The notes under the pieces are model-generated. The model searched no databases, was not told the DNA's origin, and saw only the letters and a program-made list of their open reading frames with translations. Shown piece by piece: positions 10,404-19,445 of a DNA stretch of 64,000 nt. The DNA comes from Nocardia fluminea (GTDB lineage: Bacteria > Actinomycetota > Actinomycetes > Mycobacteriales > Mycobacteriaceae), in assembly GCF_002846365.1 (NCBI RefSeq), contig NZ_PJMW01000002.1, positions 124,001 through 188,000 of the forward strand, in the 5' to 3' direction. Every line of letters starts with the position of its first letter. Position 1 is the first letter of the stretch. The position numbers and the translations under genes were made by a program.

Positions 10404-12077
10404 CTATTCCCCGATCAACCGCTGTGTCTGCTGCTGTTGCTGCTGTTGCTGATTGGCCTGCGGCGTGCTGAGTTCGCGCCCGAGTTCGAACGAATCCGTT
10501 TGCGGCGGTTCGCTGACCAGTTCGGGGCCGGCCAGTTCCCGGTCGACCGATCCCGCGCGCCCGGCCAGCACCCAGGTGTCCTTGCTGCCGCCGCCCTGAC
10601 TCGAGTTCACCACCAGCGAACCCTCCGGCAGTGCGACCCGGGTGAGACCGCCGGGCAGCACCCAGATGTCGTCGCCGTCGTTGACCGCGAACGGGCGCAG
10701 ATCCACGTGGCGGGGCGCGAGATCGTCGCCGATCTTGGTCGGCACCGTCGAGAGCTGCACCACCGGCTGGGCGATCCAGCCACGCGGGTCGCCCTTGATC
10801 TTGCGCTTGATCGCCTCCAGTTCGCGCGGCGAGGCGTCGGGCCCGATCACGATGCCGTAGCCACCGGAGCCCTCGACCGGTTTCACCACCAGTTCACCGA
10901 CCCGGTCGAGCACCTCCTCGCGTTCGTCGTCCAGCCAGCAGCGGAAGGTGTCGACGTTGGGCAGGATCGGCTTCTCGCCGAGGTAGTACTCGATGATCTT
11001 GGGCACGTAGGTGTAGATGAGCTTGTCGTCGCCCACACCGTTGCCCACCGCGCTCGAGATCACCACATTGCCGGCGCGGGCGGCGTTGAGCACGCCCGCG
11101 ACGCCGAGCACGGAATCGGGCCGGAAGTGCATCGGGTCGAGGAAGGTGTCGTCGATGCGCCGGTAGATCACGTCGACCTGACGCTCCCCCGCCGTCGTGC
11201 GCATGTAGACGACGTTGTCGCGGCAGAACAGGTCGCGACCCTCGACCAGCTCGACACCCATCTGCCTGGCCAGCAGCGAGTGCTCGAAGTAGGCGGAGTT
11301 GTGCACGCCCGGCGTGAGCACCACGACGGTCGGGTCGACCTCGTTGGGCGCCGCCGAGGCCCGCAGCGCGCGCAGCAGGTGACCCGGATAGTCGCCCACC
11401 GCGCGCACCCGGTGCGAGGAGAACAGGTCGGGAAAGACCCTGGCCATCGTGCGCCGGTTCTCCATCACATAGGACACCCCCGACGGCGAGCGCAGGTTGT
11501 CCTCCAGCACCCGGAAGTCGCCCTTTTCGTCGCGGACCAGGTCGATACCGGAAACGTGGATGCGCACGCCGTTGGGCGGGACCAGTCCGGCGGCCTCGCG
11601 GTGGAAGTGCTCACACGAGGTGACCAGGCGCTTGGGGATCACCTGATCGCGCAGGATGTTCTGCTCGCCGTAGACGTCGGCCAGGAACAGCTCCATCGCG
11701 GTGACCCGCTGTTTGATGCCGCGTTCGAGCTTGGCCCACTCCGCGGCGGCGATCACCCGCGGCACCAGATCCAGCGGGAACGGGCGTTCCTGGCCCGACA
11801 GGGAGAAGGTGATGCCCTGGTCGATGAAGGCGCGGTCGAGCGCGTCCGATCGTTTGGCCAGGTCATCGACGTCATTGGCGGCCATCGCGGCGTGGATGCC
11901 CTTGTAGGGCGCCCGTACCTTTCCCGACGCGTCGAACATCTCGTCGAACGCGTCGGCGAAGCGGCCGGGGCCATATCCCTCGAACAAACCGGTGTGGGTA
12001 CCCGCCGGATGTCCGTTCGTTCTCACCATCGCCGGTGATGCAGATCGAGCCGTACTCGGCGCAGTGGTGGAGGTCAT
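10404..12077 (-). CDS. Circularly permuted type 2 ATP-grasp protein
   Basis: 557 residues. Recognisable blocks are GLFEGYGPGRFADAFDEMF near the N-terminus, RVLEDNLRSPSGVSYVMENR, the nucleotide-binding-like VVKPVEGSGGYGIVIGP, and KDTWVLAG near the end. The family is predicted to ligate an amino group to a carboxylate using ATP; the substrate is unknown. First gene of the operon with the alpha-E and transglutaminase genes (Rv2411c equivalent). Oddity: the C-terminus carries an uninterrupted run of eight Gln, encoded by CAG/CAA codons, just before TQRLIGE. The tail lies beyond the conserved fold and probably tolerates length change. Confidence 0.9.
   Translation of the reverse strand: MTSTTAPSTARSASPAMVRTNGHPAGTHTGLFEGYGPGRFADAFDEMFDASGKVRAPYKGIHAAMAANDVDDLAKRSDALDRAFIDQGITFSLSGQERPFPLDLVPRVIAAAEWAKLERGIKQRVTAMELFLADVYGEQNILRDQVIPKRLVTSCEHFHREAAGLVPPNGVRIHVSGIDLVRDEKGDFRVLEDNLRSPSGVSYVMENRRTMARVFPDLFSSHRVRAVGDYPGHLLRALRASAAPNEVDPTVVVLTPGVHNSAYFEHSLLARQMGVELVEGRDLFCRDNVVYMRTTAGERQVDVIYRRIDDTFLDPMHFRPDSVLGVAGVLNAARAGNVVISSAVGNGVGDDKLIYTYVPKIIEYYLGEKPILPNVDTFRCWLDDEREEVLDRVGELVVKPVEGSGGYGIVIGPDASPRELEAIKRKIKGDPRGWIAQPVVQLSTVPTKIGDDLAPRHVDLRPFAVNDGDDIWVLPGGLTRVALPEGSLVVNSSQGGGSKDTWVLAGRAGSVDRELAGPELVSEPPQTDSFELGRELSTPQANQQQQQQQQTQRLIGE
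10424..10449 (-). repeat. CAG/CAA microsatellite encoding polyglutamine
   Basis: On the minus strand this stretch reads as an unbroken run of CAG and CAA codons near the 3' end of the ATP-grasp gene. Triplet runs of this kind are prone to slippage in steps that keep frame. Confidence 0.75.
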
Positions 12078-12338
12078 GACAAAAACTGTGCATCACCCGG
12101 CAGCGGGGTCGTGTGTGACACAGGTAAATTCTTTGCATCACCTGAAACGGGTGAAATCGGCGTCGCCTCCCCCGGTCGACCGGATGAGGGCCGATTTCGC
12201 CGGGGGGTGGCGAGCTGGTAACCTCGATCTTCGGCGCGGTGTTACCCGTAGTTCAGCACCATCTGCTGCATCGTGGGCGCGCGCCCGACGAGCTTTCAAG
12301 GAATACCACCCAGCGACAGGAAACCAGAGGATACAGGC

Positions 12339-12599
12339 GTGGCCAACATCAAGTCCCAGATGAAGCGGATCCGTACCAACGAGGAAGCGCGCAAGCGCAA
12401 CCAGTCGGTCAAGTCCGCGCTGCGCACCGCGATCCGCAACTTCCGTGAAGCTGCCTCCAGCGGTGACAAGGAAAAGGCTGCTGCGCAGCTGCAGTTCGCG
12501 AGCCGCAAGCTCGACAAGGCCGCGTCCAAGGGCGTCATCCACGCCAACCAGGCGGCCAACAAGAAGTCCGCGCTCGCGCTGGCTCTGAACAAGATCTGA
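12339..12599 (+). CDS. rpsT: 30S ribosomal protein S20
   Basis: 86 residues from the GTG at 12339, giving the usual [17 protein letters not shown] start. AGAGG lies upstream. An in-frame ATG at 12273 would add 22 unrelated residues and is rejected. The protein is strongly basic and helical and ends [19 protein letters not shown], as in other S20 proteins. It binds 16S rRNA early in 30S assembly. The 261-bp divergent region upstream holds the promoter; a perfect terminator follows. Confidence 0.97.
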   Translation: MANIKSQMKRIRTNEEARKRNQSVKSALRTAIRNFREAASSGDKEKAAAQLQFASRKLDKAASKGVIHANQAANKKSALALALNKI

Positions 12600-12646
12600 T
12601 CGACGGCGAGCCTGGCGCTCGCTGTAGGTGAACATCGCAAGACGCA

Positions 12647-12679
12647 GCCGCCGTGGCCTCGATGACCACGGCGGCTTTT
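12647..12679 (+). terminator. Intrinsic terminator of rpsT
   Basis: GCCGCCGTGG and CCACGGCGGC form a perfect 10-bp stem with a 9-nt loop, directly followed by TTTT, about 50 bp after the rpsT stop. Confidence 0.88.
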
Positions 12680-12772
12680 GTCGTTCCTTCGGTGCCTGAT
12701 TGTCAGCTCCACGAGGGCCTCCGTGGTCACGCTCCGGCCCACCGACTCAGCTGACCGGCTACCATTCGCGCC

Positions 12773-13024
12773 ATGCTGACGGTGTACGCGAACCAGACGG
12801 TGGTACGAGGCGACGACCTGGCCGAGGTGATCCGCGCGGCGGAGATCCTGGGTATCGGTCTCAAGGTCGAAAATGTGATGGTGCCCGACGAGGACGGTGG
12901 TTACGGCGCCGCGTGGATCGTCACTCGTGAGGACGAGGTTCCCCTCTACGACGAGTGGGAGGGGCGCTACGAGGATCTCGACGAGGACGAGGATGCGGAC
13001 GTCTCGCTGGTCGTCGGCGAATAG
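12773..13024 (+). CDS. Small acidic protein of unknown function
   Basis: 83 residues beginning MLTVYANQTVVRGDDL with a strongly acidic tail (EDLDEDEDADVSLVVGE). A hydrophobic-alternating core (EVIRAAEILGIGLKVENVMV) suggests a small alpha/beta fold. No family is recognised. The stop abuts the stop of the convergent LCP gene without a spare base. No clear Shine-Dalgarno sequence precedes the ATG. Codon use is typical of the genome, which supports a real gene. Confidence 0.6.
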   Translation: MLTVYANQTVVRGDDLAEVIRAAEILGIGLKVENVMVPDEDGGYGAAWIVTREDEVPLYDEWEGRYEDLDEDEDADVSLVVGE

Positions 13025-14314
13025 TCAGTTCACGCAGGGCACCTGATCCGAGGTGATGTCGCTGCGGACCGGCTTGCCCGCGTCGGGAGTCTTCGGCTCC
13101 GACACGGTCGTGCTGGTCTGCCACGCGCCCGCCGTCGACTCCGCCGACCAGGCAGCCGGCGGTTCCGTGCGTCGTCCCGTGCGCGTAGTGGTGGCGGCCG
13201 GTACCGGCATGCCGAAGGCCGCGGCCATCTCCCGGCGGATCGCCGACCGGTCGACGATGTTCACGTCCTGGCCGTTGATCACGTCGTAGCGCAGCACCGG
13301 CAGGGTGCGGAATTCGACCTCGGGATCGTCGGCGGCGCCCAGTGTGCGGACGAATTCGGTCATGTTCCAGCCGTCCGACAACACGATATTGCGATGCGCC
13401 ACATCCATCAGCGCCGAGAGCTTGCCGGGGTCGGTGAGGGTGCCCGCGCTGCGGAGCTGTCGGGCCACCGAGGTCAGGAACGCCTGCTGACGGTGCGTTC
13501 GGTCCAGGTCGCCGTTCTCCAGTCCGTGTCGTTGCCGGACGAAGGCCAGCGCCTGTGCCGGATCGAGCTGCTGGCGGCCCGCGGGGAAATCGGCGCCGGA
13601 GAACTCGAAGTCCTGCACCGGCTTGTTCAAACACACTTCCACGCCGCCCAGCGCGGCGGCCAGATCGTAGAAGCCGGCCAGGGTCACCTCGGCGAACCTG
13701 TCGATCGGCACTCCTGTCAGGTCCCGGACCGCCGTGACGGTCGAGGCCCGCCCGGCCTCCCTGCCCGCCTGTTCCAGCTTCCGCCGATCGGTGACGCCCC
13801 GCGCGATCAGCTGGTCCTGCACGGCCGCCTTCTTCAACCCGTACGCCTCCTTGATCTTGGCGTGGGTGTAGCCGGGAATCCCGGTGACCGGCACATAGTC
13901 GTCGCGGGGTATCGAGACCGCGACGATCTTGTTCATCGCGGCCGGGATGTGCACCAGGATCAGGGTATTGGCGTTGTATCCGCCTTCGTCACCGTCGCCC
14001 GCGTGCAGTTGGTCGAGGACCTCGGCCGGTAGCTCGTTGCCGTTCTGGTCGCGCCGGGTATCCAACCCGATCAGCAGGATATTGAGATCGCCGCCGAGTG
14101 AATGCGGTGCGTCGTCCTCGATCGCCCGCGATCGCAGGAACCCCGCGTCGAAGCTCCCCGCTGTCGACCACCCGTACGCCGTCACCACCACTACCGCGGC
14201 CGACAGCACCGCCGCGACCACCTTCACCAGCTGCCGAGCTACCCGCCCCGCCGACCCCCGACCGCGTCGCCCGCGCCCGCCTCGTCCGTCCCGGCCACCA
14301 CTCGGCTCAACCAT
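13025..14314 (-). CDS. LytR-CpsA-Psr (LCP) family cell-wall ligase
   Basis: 429 residues: a Gly/Arg-rich cytoplasmic head (about 1-28), one membrane anchor (about 30-52, LVKVVAAVLSAAVVVVTAYG), then an extracytoplasmic LCP domain. Signature blocks are LNILLIGLDTRRD, NANTLILVHIP, SIPRDDYVPV and LAFVRQRHGLENGDLDRTHRQQ. LCP enzymes attach polyprenyl-phosphate-linked glycopolymers to peptidoglycan; in Mycobacteriales they ligate arabinogalactan (established for Lcp1/CpsA-type proteins). Which paralogue this is cannot be told. The C-terminus is short and Thr/Pro-rich and lacks the LytR_C domain of larger relatives. Confidence 0.9.
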   Translation of the reverse strand: MVEPSGGRDGRGGRGRRGRGSAGRVARQLVKVVAAVLSAAVVVVTAYGWSTAGSFDAGFLRSRAIEDDAPHSLGGDLNILLIGLDTRRDQNGNELPAEVLDQLHAGDGDEGGYNANTLILVHIPAAMNKIVAVSIPRDDYVPVTGIPGYTHAKIKEAYGLKKAAVQDQLIARGVTDRRKLEQAGREAGRASTVTAVRDLTGVPIDRFAEVTLAGFYDLAAALGGVEVCLNKPVQDFEFSGADFPAGRQQLDPAQALAFVRQRHGLENGDLDRTHRQQAFLTSVARQLRSAGTLTDPGKLSALMDVAHRNIVLSDGWNMTEFVRTLGAADDPEVEFRTLPVLRYDVINGQDVNIVDRSAIRREMAAAFGMPVPAATTTRTGRRTEPPAAWSAESTAGAWQTSTTVSEPKTPDAGKPVRSDITSDQVPCVN

Positions 14315-14415
14315 CTCATGATCAACTGTGCCAGCCCCGGGAGCGAACAGAGATCGCGATTCGATCCCGATTGGATGGCGGCGCGGCGCGCCTGTTCAGT
14401 GGGGCGGTAGCCGGT

Positions 14416-15387
14416 TCAGCCGGTCGCGCGGAGGTCGAGGATGCGGGCGAGGGCGTGTTCCACCGCGTAGGTGGCGTCGGCGGCGCCGCCTTTGACATCG
14501 GCATTGAGGGTGGCGACCACCTGTAGGGCCGTGCCGATGGTGGTGGGGTTCCAGCCGCGGGCTTGGGCTTGGGCTTTCTTGATCTTCCAGGGAGGCATGC
14601 CGAGCTTCTGGGCGAGAGCGAACGGGTCGCCGCGGCCTGCCGAGCCGACTTTGGCGATGGTGTGGACGGAGTCGGCGAGTGCATCGGCGAGCAGCACATG
14701 GGGAACACCGCGGTCGGTGGCCCAGCGCAGGGCTTCCATCGCGCCGGGCCGGTTGCCGGCGACGGCGAGGTCGGCGACGTCGAAGCCGGTGACCTCGGCT
14801 CGGCCGGAGTAGTAGCGACGGACCGCGTTCGCGTCGACCTTGCCACCGGTGTCGGAGACCAGTTGCGAACAGGCCGCGGCCAATTCACGCAGTTCCGAAC
14901 CGACGGATTCGAGCAGAGCCTGCACGACTTCGGTCGACACCTTGACCCCGAGGGTCCGGAACTCGCCCCGCACGAACTCCACCCGCTCGGCGCCCTTGGT
15001 GAGTTTCGTGCACTCGTGGACGGTGGCGCCCTTCTTCTGCAGTGCGGGCGCGAGCGCCTTGGCGCGGCCGCCGCCCGAGTGCAGAACCATCAGCACCACC
15101 CCATCGGGCGGGTCGGCGGCAGCCTCGGTGATCACCGCGACGGCGTCCTTGCCCGCTTCCGCGGCCGATTCGAGCACGATCACCCGGTCTTCGGCGAACA
15201 GCGAGGGGCTGAGCAACTCCGCCAGTTCAGCGGTGCTGGCGTCACCGGCGCGCAAGCGATCGACGGGCACCGAATCCGGATCGGGCGCGCAGGCCCGCAC
15301 CTGCGCGGTCACCCTCGCAACCGCACGTTCGACCAGCAGTTCCTCGTCGCCGAGGACCAGATGCACCGAGGCAGGGCGTTCGCTCAC
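14416..15387 (-). CDS. holA: DNA polymerase III delta subunit
   Basis: 323 residues, GTG start. The N-terminus [18 protein letters not shown] and the helical collar ([35 protein letters not shown]) fit the AAA+-like delta subunit that opens the sliding clamp within the clamp-loader complex. As usual for delta, there is no functional Walker A. Position between comEC and rpsT matches Rv2413c. A 199-bp gap separates it from comEC, so it may have its own promoter. Confidence 0.9.
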   Translation of the reverse strand: MSERPASVHLVLGDEELLVERAVARVTAQVRACAPDPDSVPVDRLRAGDASTAELAELLSPSLFAEDRVIVLESAAEAGKDAVAVITEAAADPPDGVVLMVLHSGGGRAKALAPALQKKGATVHECTKLTKGAERVEFVRGEFRTLGVKVSTEVVQALLESVGSELRELAAACSQLVSDTGGKVDANAVRRYYSGRAEVTGFDVADLAVAGNRPGAMEALRWATDRGVPHVLLADALADSVHTIAKVGSAGRGDPFALAQKLGMPPWKIKKAQAQARGWNPTTIGTALQVVATLNADVKGGAADATYAVEHALARILDLRATG

Positions 15388-15586
15388 CAGGCGATCCTAC
15401 GTACGGCCACCGACAGGGCACGGGGCCGACCTCGCGCGGGTCGCCGGGCATCGTCGTCGCGCTGCGCCTGGCCGAGTTCAGCGAGCCCAGCGTGGCCGCA
15501 CGCGACTCGGCCACTGAGGATGGCGTGCTGCTCGTCCTTCATGGACACCCTCGAGCATCGAGCCACGGTGTCAGTCGTGACGCGCA

Positions 15587-18500
15587 TCAAGGACTGAACC
15601 GGAATCCTCGACGCAACCCAGGCGCGGGTCCGTGCCGCATTCGCGGTGCGCGTCGGCGAGAGGTGACGGTCCGCAGATCGGTGGCGGTTCCCACTATCAC
15701 GACGTCACCGTCGAGGTCGGTTCGAGCGACGGTGGCGCCGAGCGCGGCGAGGGTCGTGGTCACCGTGGGGTGCGGATGACCGAAGGTGTTGTCCGACCCG
15801 GCACTGACCAGGGCCAGGCGCGGGGCGACAGCACGCAGGAATTCCGGTGTGGTGGTGCGCGATCCGTGATGAGGCACCTTGAGAATGTCCGCCCGCACAT
15901 CCGCGCCGCGCATCATCCGCACTTGCGCCTGAGTCTCGATGTCACCGGTGAACAGGATCGTTCCGGCCGGAGTGCGAGCTCGCAACACCAGCGAACGATC
16001 GTTGGCCTCATCGGCCGCCAAGGACGCCGGCACGTCCCGGCTCGGCGCCAGAACACGTAAACCTACTGCACCGAAGGTCATTTCGTGCCCGGCATGCAGT
16101 TCCATCAACGGGATACCGGCGACTCCAGCAAGTTCCGCCACGCGCTCGACTCCGTCGGCTTCGTCGCCGTGGCCATGCGATTCTCGGTGAGAAGCTTCAT
16201 GTTCCGCTGACAGGCTGTCGCCCTTCGCTGTCCTCTCCCCCGCCGTCCCTCGCGGGCACACGACATGATCGCTTTGCGTCGTCCGGACAGCAGAGCCCAC
16301 CGTCGATGTTCGCTCCCCCAACGGTGACGTCGCCGTCGGCTGTGGTTCCCCTGGCATGGTCGGTGTCACCGAGTGCGACCGCGTTCCGCCCAAGTCTTCT
16401 CGACCCGCCGGTGCCAGGGCGGCGTCCGTAGCAGGCATCTGCGTGGCGACTACACCCTGTACGCGCGGCCACGATTCCCCCGGCCGTGACGAGGATGCCG
16501 CGATTTCTGTCGAATGCGAAGAAGCTCCGGTGGGCGCTGTGCGGTTCGGCGGAGTCGGCACTGCTCCTAGCGTCGGTACTGGCCCCGATGTCGGCACTTC
16601 CGCGCCGGACCCGCCGGGGTCCTCCCCGCCTGTTTTCAGCTCCGGCACTGCCGTCGGCGTCGGCACTGCCACCGTCGTCAGCCCTGTGGTTCGGTCTGCG
16701 GCGGCACAGGTTTCGGCGATGGCTGAGCGAAGTTCGCCTGGGGCGGTGGCTATGGCATCGACTGTGCGGCCTCGGAGGGCACCTGCGAGGCCGTTGATGT
16801 GGTCGGCGTGGGGATGTGTGAGGACCAGTAAGGGAATGTGGGTTATTTCCAGGCGGTCCAGGCAGGCCCGGATCGGACGTGGATCGGGGCCTACGTCTAC
16901 GACGATCGCGGACCCGGGGGCAACCGACAGGGCCAAGCCGTCACCCTGCCCGACATCACACATCGCGAGCACCCAGCCCGTCGGTGGCCACCCTGGCTGC
17001 AAGAAACGCACCGGCAGCAGCACCATCGACACTCCCAGCACCATGACAGCCAGAAGTCTGCGGGTGTGCGACCAGCGCAACGCCGCCACGACCATGACAA
17101 CGATCACTGTCGCGACCGATCCTCCGACAGCACCGCCCGGCACGGTTACCGTGGCGCCCGGCACCGCCGCCGCATGATCCGCGACGCCGAGCAACCACCA
17201 CATCGGCGGCCGCGCACACCACAGCACCCACACCGCGGCATCACCCCACGCGCAGGCCACGACCGCGCCCACCGCACCGATCACCGTGATCAGCCCGACC
17301 ACCGGTGCGACCAGGGCGTTGGCCACGATTGCCACCAGGCTCACCCGCCCCGACAAAGCAACCATCAAGGGCACGGTGACGACGAACGCTGCCGCCGAAA
17401 CCGCGACGATCTCCGCAGGTCCGCGCCACCAACCGCGCTCCCGCAACCAGTCCGCCCAACTGGGCGCTAGCAGAATCAGCCCCGACGTGGCCAGCACGGA
17501 CAGCGCGAATCCCGCGCTCACCGCCAATTCTGGTGCGATGGCGAGCAACCCGATCACCGCCGCACACAGAGCCGGTAGTGCCTGCTTGCGCCTGCCGGTG
17601 AGCAGGGCAAGCACTGTCACCGAGCCCATCGCTGCCGCGCGCAGCACACTGGGGTCGGGGCGGGCGATGACGACGAACAGCACCACTGCCCCCGTCGCCG
17701 CGGCGGCACTGGTCCGCGGGCCTGCCGTGAGCAGTCGGGTGAGTGCCAACAGCGCCGTCAGCAGAATTGTGAAATTGGCACCGCTGACCACGCAGAGGTG
17801 CTGCAACCCAGCAATTTCGAACGCGTCACGCACATCTCCGGACAGCGCGACGGTGTCACCGACAACGAGCGCGGGCAACAATCCTGCCGCGGCAGGTGGC
17901 AGTGCCTCGGCGGATGCGTTCACCAGATCCGTTCGCACGCTCGCCGCCAGCCGCTGCCACCACGGCGGCTCACCGACCCGCTTCGGTGCGTCGGTGGCGT
18001 GCAGGGTGGCAACGGTCAGATCCGCGCGGTTCGGTTCGCTGACCTCAGCCCGGAATCGCACCGATTGCCCAGGCGACAGCGCGGCCCACTCCCTATCCTG
18101 CGCGAGCACCACGATCGAACCGCCGGCCTGCGTCCATGCCGGACCCTGACCGAACTCGCGCAGACTCGCCCGGACAATCCAGCGCCGCTCACCACCGAAC
18201 CCACCGGCACGCAGGGGTTTCGCGTCATCGGTGACCACCGCGAGGACGTTCACCGACCGGCCGAAGGACTCTCGCAGCGGGTGTGCCTGGACATGATGCT
18301 CCTGCCAAGCACCGGCCACCGCGAACCCCGCCCCGAGCAGCATCGTCGCCAGCCCGGTCACCGCGACAACCCGCCACCGCTCCCGCCGATGCGCCACCGC
18401 CCACAACAGCGCCGCCCACACTCCGATAGCCACCACAATCGACACAACCGCCAGCACCAACCCCGCGACCCACCCCACTGTCACCGCGACAATCGTCGCC

Positions 18501-19204
18501 GCCCAGCACCCGAGCGCCGCAGGTACCAACCGCATATCGAGTACCTGTTGCTCCGGTTCCCCCTCCCCCGCTTCTGCGTGTGACCCCACCCGCACCCGGG
18601 GCCCCACCTCCCGCCTCGACTCCTCCCAAAGCTGCGCTGTCCGAGTCCATCGACGCCGACCCGCCGGCTCCGATGAAGCGCCGTCGAGTTCGGCTGCCGC
18701 CGCTCGTCGACGCCTACCCGACAGCCCCACTGAAACACCATTGCCTTCGGCAGCGTCCGGTCGCCGACGCCGACCCGACAGCTCCGGCGAAACACCATCA
18801 CCTTCGCCTGGCCCCGACCGTCGACGCACACCCGAGAACTCCAGCGAAACACCATCACGTCCGGCTGACCCCGACCGTCGACGCGCACCCGACAGCTCCA
18901 GCAAAGCACCATCACCTTCAACTGACCCCGACCGTCGACGCATACCCGACAACCCCTCTGAACCACCATCGTCTTCGGCTGGCCCCGGTCGCGGACGCCG
19001 ATCCGTCAGCTCTCCTGAAACACCATCACGTTCGGCGCGCCTCGCTCGCGGATGCCGTTCCGACAGTTCGGTTGAAGCGCCATCGCTTTCGGCTGCTGCC
19101 AACGGTCTACGCCGATCCAAGCCTCCGCGCATCGCCTCCCCGTGCTGCGTGCCACGTCGGCGCGGCTCCTTCCGAGTCGCTCTCTCGCTGGGCGTGTGCT
19201 TCAT
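15587..19204 (-). CDS. comEC: ComEC/Rec2-type DNA channel with extended N-terminus and a large insertion
   Basis: The ORF spans 1205 codons. Residues about 226-330 hold the first membrane segments and the DUF4131-like part. The competence channel domain follows (LPALVVGDTVALSGDVRDAF, LCVVSGANFTILL). The C-terminal metallo-beta-lactamase-like domain has CDVGQGDGLALS, LTHPHADHINGL (795-806) and PHHGS (1111-1115). ComEC carries single-stranded DNA through the membrane. Two features are unusual. Residues about 60-190 are a 19-residue repeat encoded by a 57-bp tandem array. Residues about 848-1018 are a Ser/Thr/Pro-rich insertion inside the metallo-beta-lactamase domain. The start is uncertain: no good ribosome site precedes 19204, and an internal ATG at 18535 begins just before the conserved region. 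Confidence 0.82.
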   Translation of the reverse strand: MKHTPSERATRKEPRRRGTQHGEAMRGGLDRRRPLAAAESDGASTELSERHPRARRAERDGVSGELTDRRPRPGPAEDDGGSEGLSGMRRRSGSVEGDGALLELSGARRRSGSAGRDGVSLEFSGVRRRSGPGEGDGVSPELSGRRRRPDAAEGNGVSVGLSGRRRRAAAAELDGASSEPAGRRRWTRTAQLWEESRREVGPRVRVGSHAEAGEGEPEQQVLDMRLVPAALGCWAATIVAVTVGWVAGLVLAVVSIVVAIGVWAALLWAVAHRRERWRVVAVTGLATMLLGAGFAVAGAWQEHHVQAHPLRESFGRSVNVLAVVTDDAKPLRAGGFGGERRWIVRASLREFGQGPAWTQAGGSIVVLAQDREWAALSPGQSVRFRAEVSEPNRADLTVATLHATDAPKRVGEPPWWQRLAASVRTDLVNASAEALPPAAAGLLPALVVGDTVALSGDVRDAFEIAGLQHLCVVSGANFTILLTALLALTRLLTAGPRTSAAAATGAVVLFVVIARPDPSVLRAAAMGSVTVLALLTGRRKQALPALCAAVIGLLAIAPELAVSAGFALSVLATSGLILLAPSWADWLRERGWWRGPAEIVAVSAAAFVVTVPLMVALSGRVSLVAIVANALVAPVVGLITVIGAVGAVVACAWGDAAVWVLWCARPPMWWLLGVADHAAAVPGATVTVPGGAVGGSVATVIVVMVVAALRWSHTRRLLAVMVLGVSMVLLPVRFLQPGWPPTGWVLAMCDVGQGDGLALSVAPGSAIVVDVGPDPRPIRACLDRLEITHIPLLVLTHPHADHINGLAGALRGRTVDAIATAPGELRSAIAETCAAADRTTGLTTVAVPTPTAVPELKTGGEDPGGSGAEVPTSGPVPTLGAVPTPPNRTAPTGASSHSTEIAASSSRPGESWPRVQGVVATQMPATDAALAPAGREDLGGTRSHSVTPTMPGEPQPTATSPLGERTSTVGSAVRTTQSDHVVCPRGTAGERTAKGDSLSAEHEASHRESHGHGDEADGVERVAELAGVAGIPLMELHAGHEMTFGAVGLRVLAPSRDVPASLAADEANDRSLVLRARTPAGTILFTGDIETQAQVRMMRGADVRADILKVPHHGSRTTTPEFLRAVAPRLALVSAGSDNTFGHPHPTVTTTLAALGATVARTDLDGDVVIVGTATDLRTVTSRRRAPRMRHGPAPGLRRGFRFSP
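18619..19131. repeat. 57-bp tandem repeat array
   Basis: Unit starts recur exactly every 57 bp at 18676, 18733, 18790, 18847, 18904, 18961, 19018 and 19075, with a more degenerate copy from about 18619. Each unit begins close to AAACACCATCACCTTCG on the plus strand. The period is 19 codons, so every frame stays open; in the comEC frame the unit reads DGVSxELSGxRRRSG with variable neighbours. Copies differ by substitutions only, which suggests coding or length constraint. Confidence 0.9.
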
Positions 19205-19445
19205 CTGCCTGCCGTGTCGGGACGCCCAGACCTACTGCGGCCACGGTCGACCACATCCTCGGCAGGACAAGGGTTTTCGCTGTGTCGCACGGGACATGGG
19301 AGTGCGGTGTGGTCGTACAGTCCCGGTGCGTCGGCCTCGATTACTTCGTCGGGTCGACTTGTGGCGGAACTGGTTTCAAGCCGTGCGCACGGCCAGGTGG
19401 GGCAGGTTACGTGATCGCCTCCACGCGGGGAGTCTTCGGATCGGA

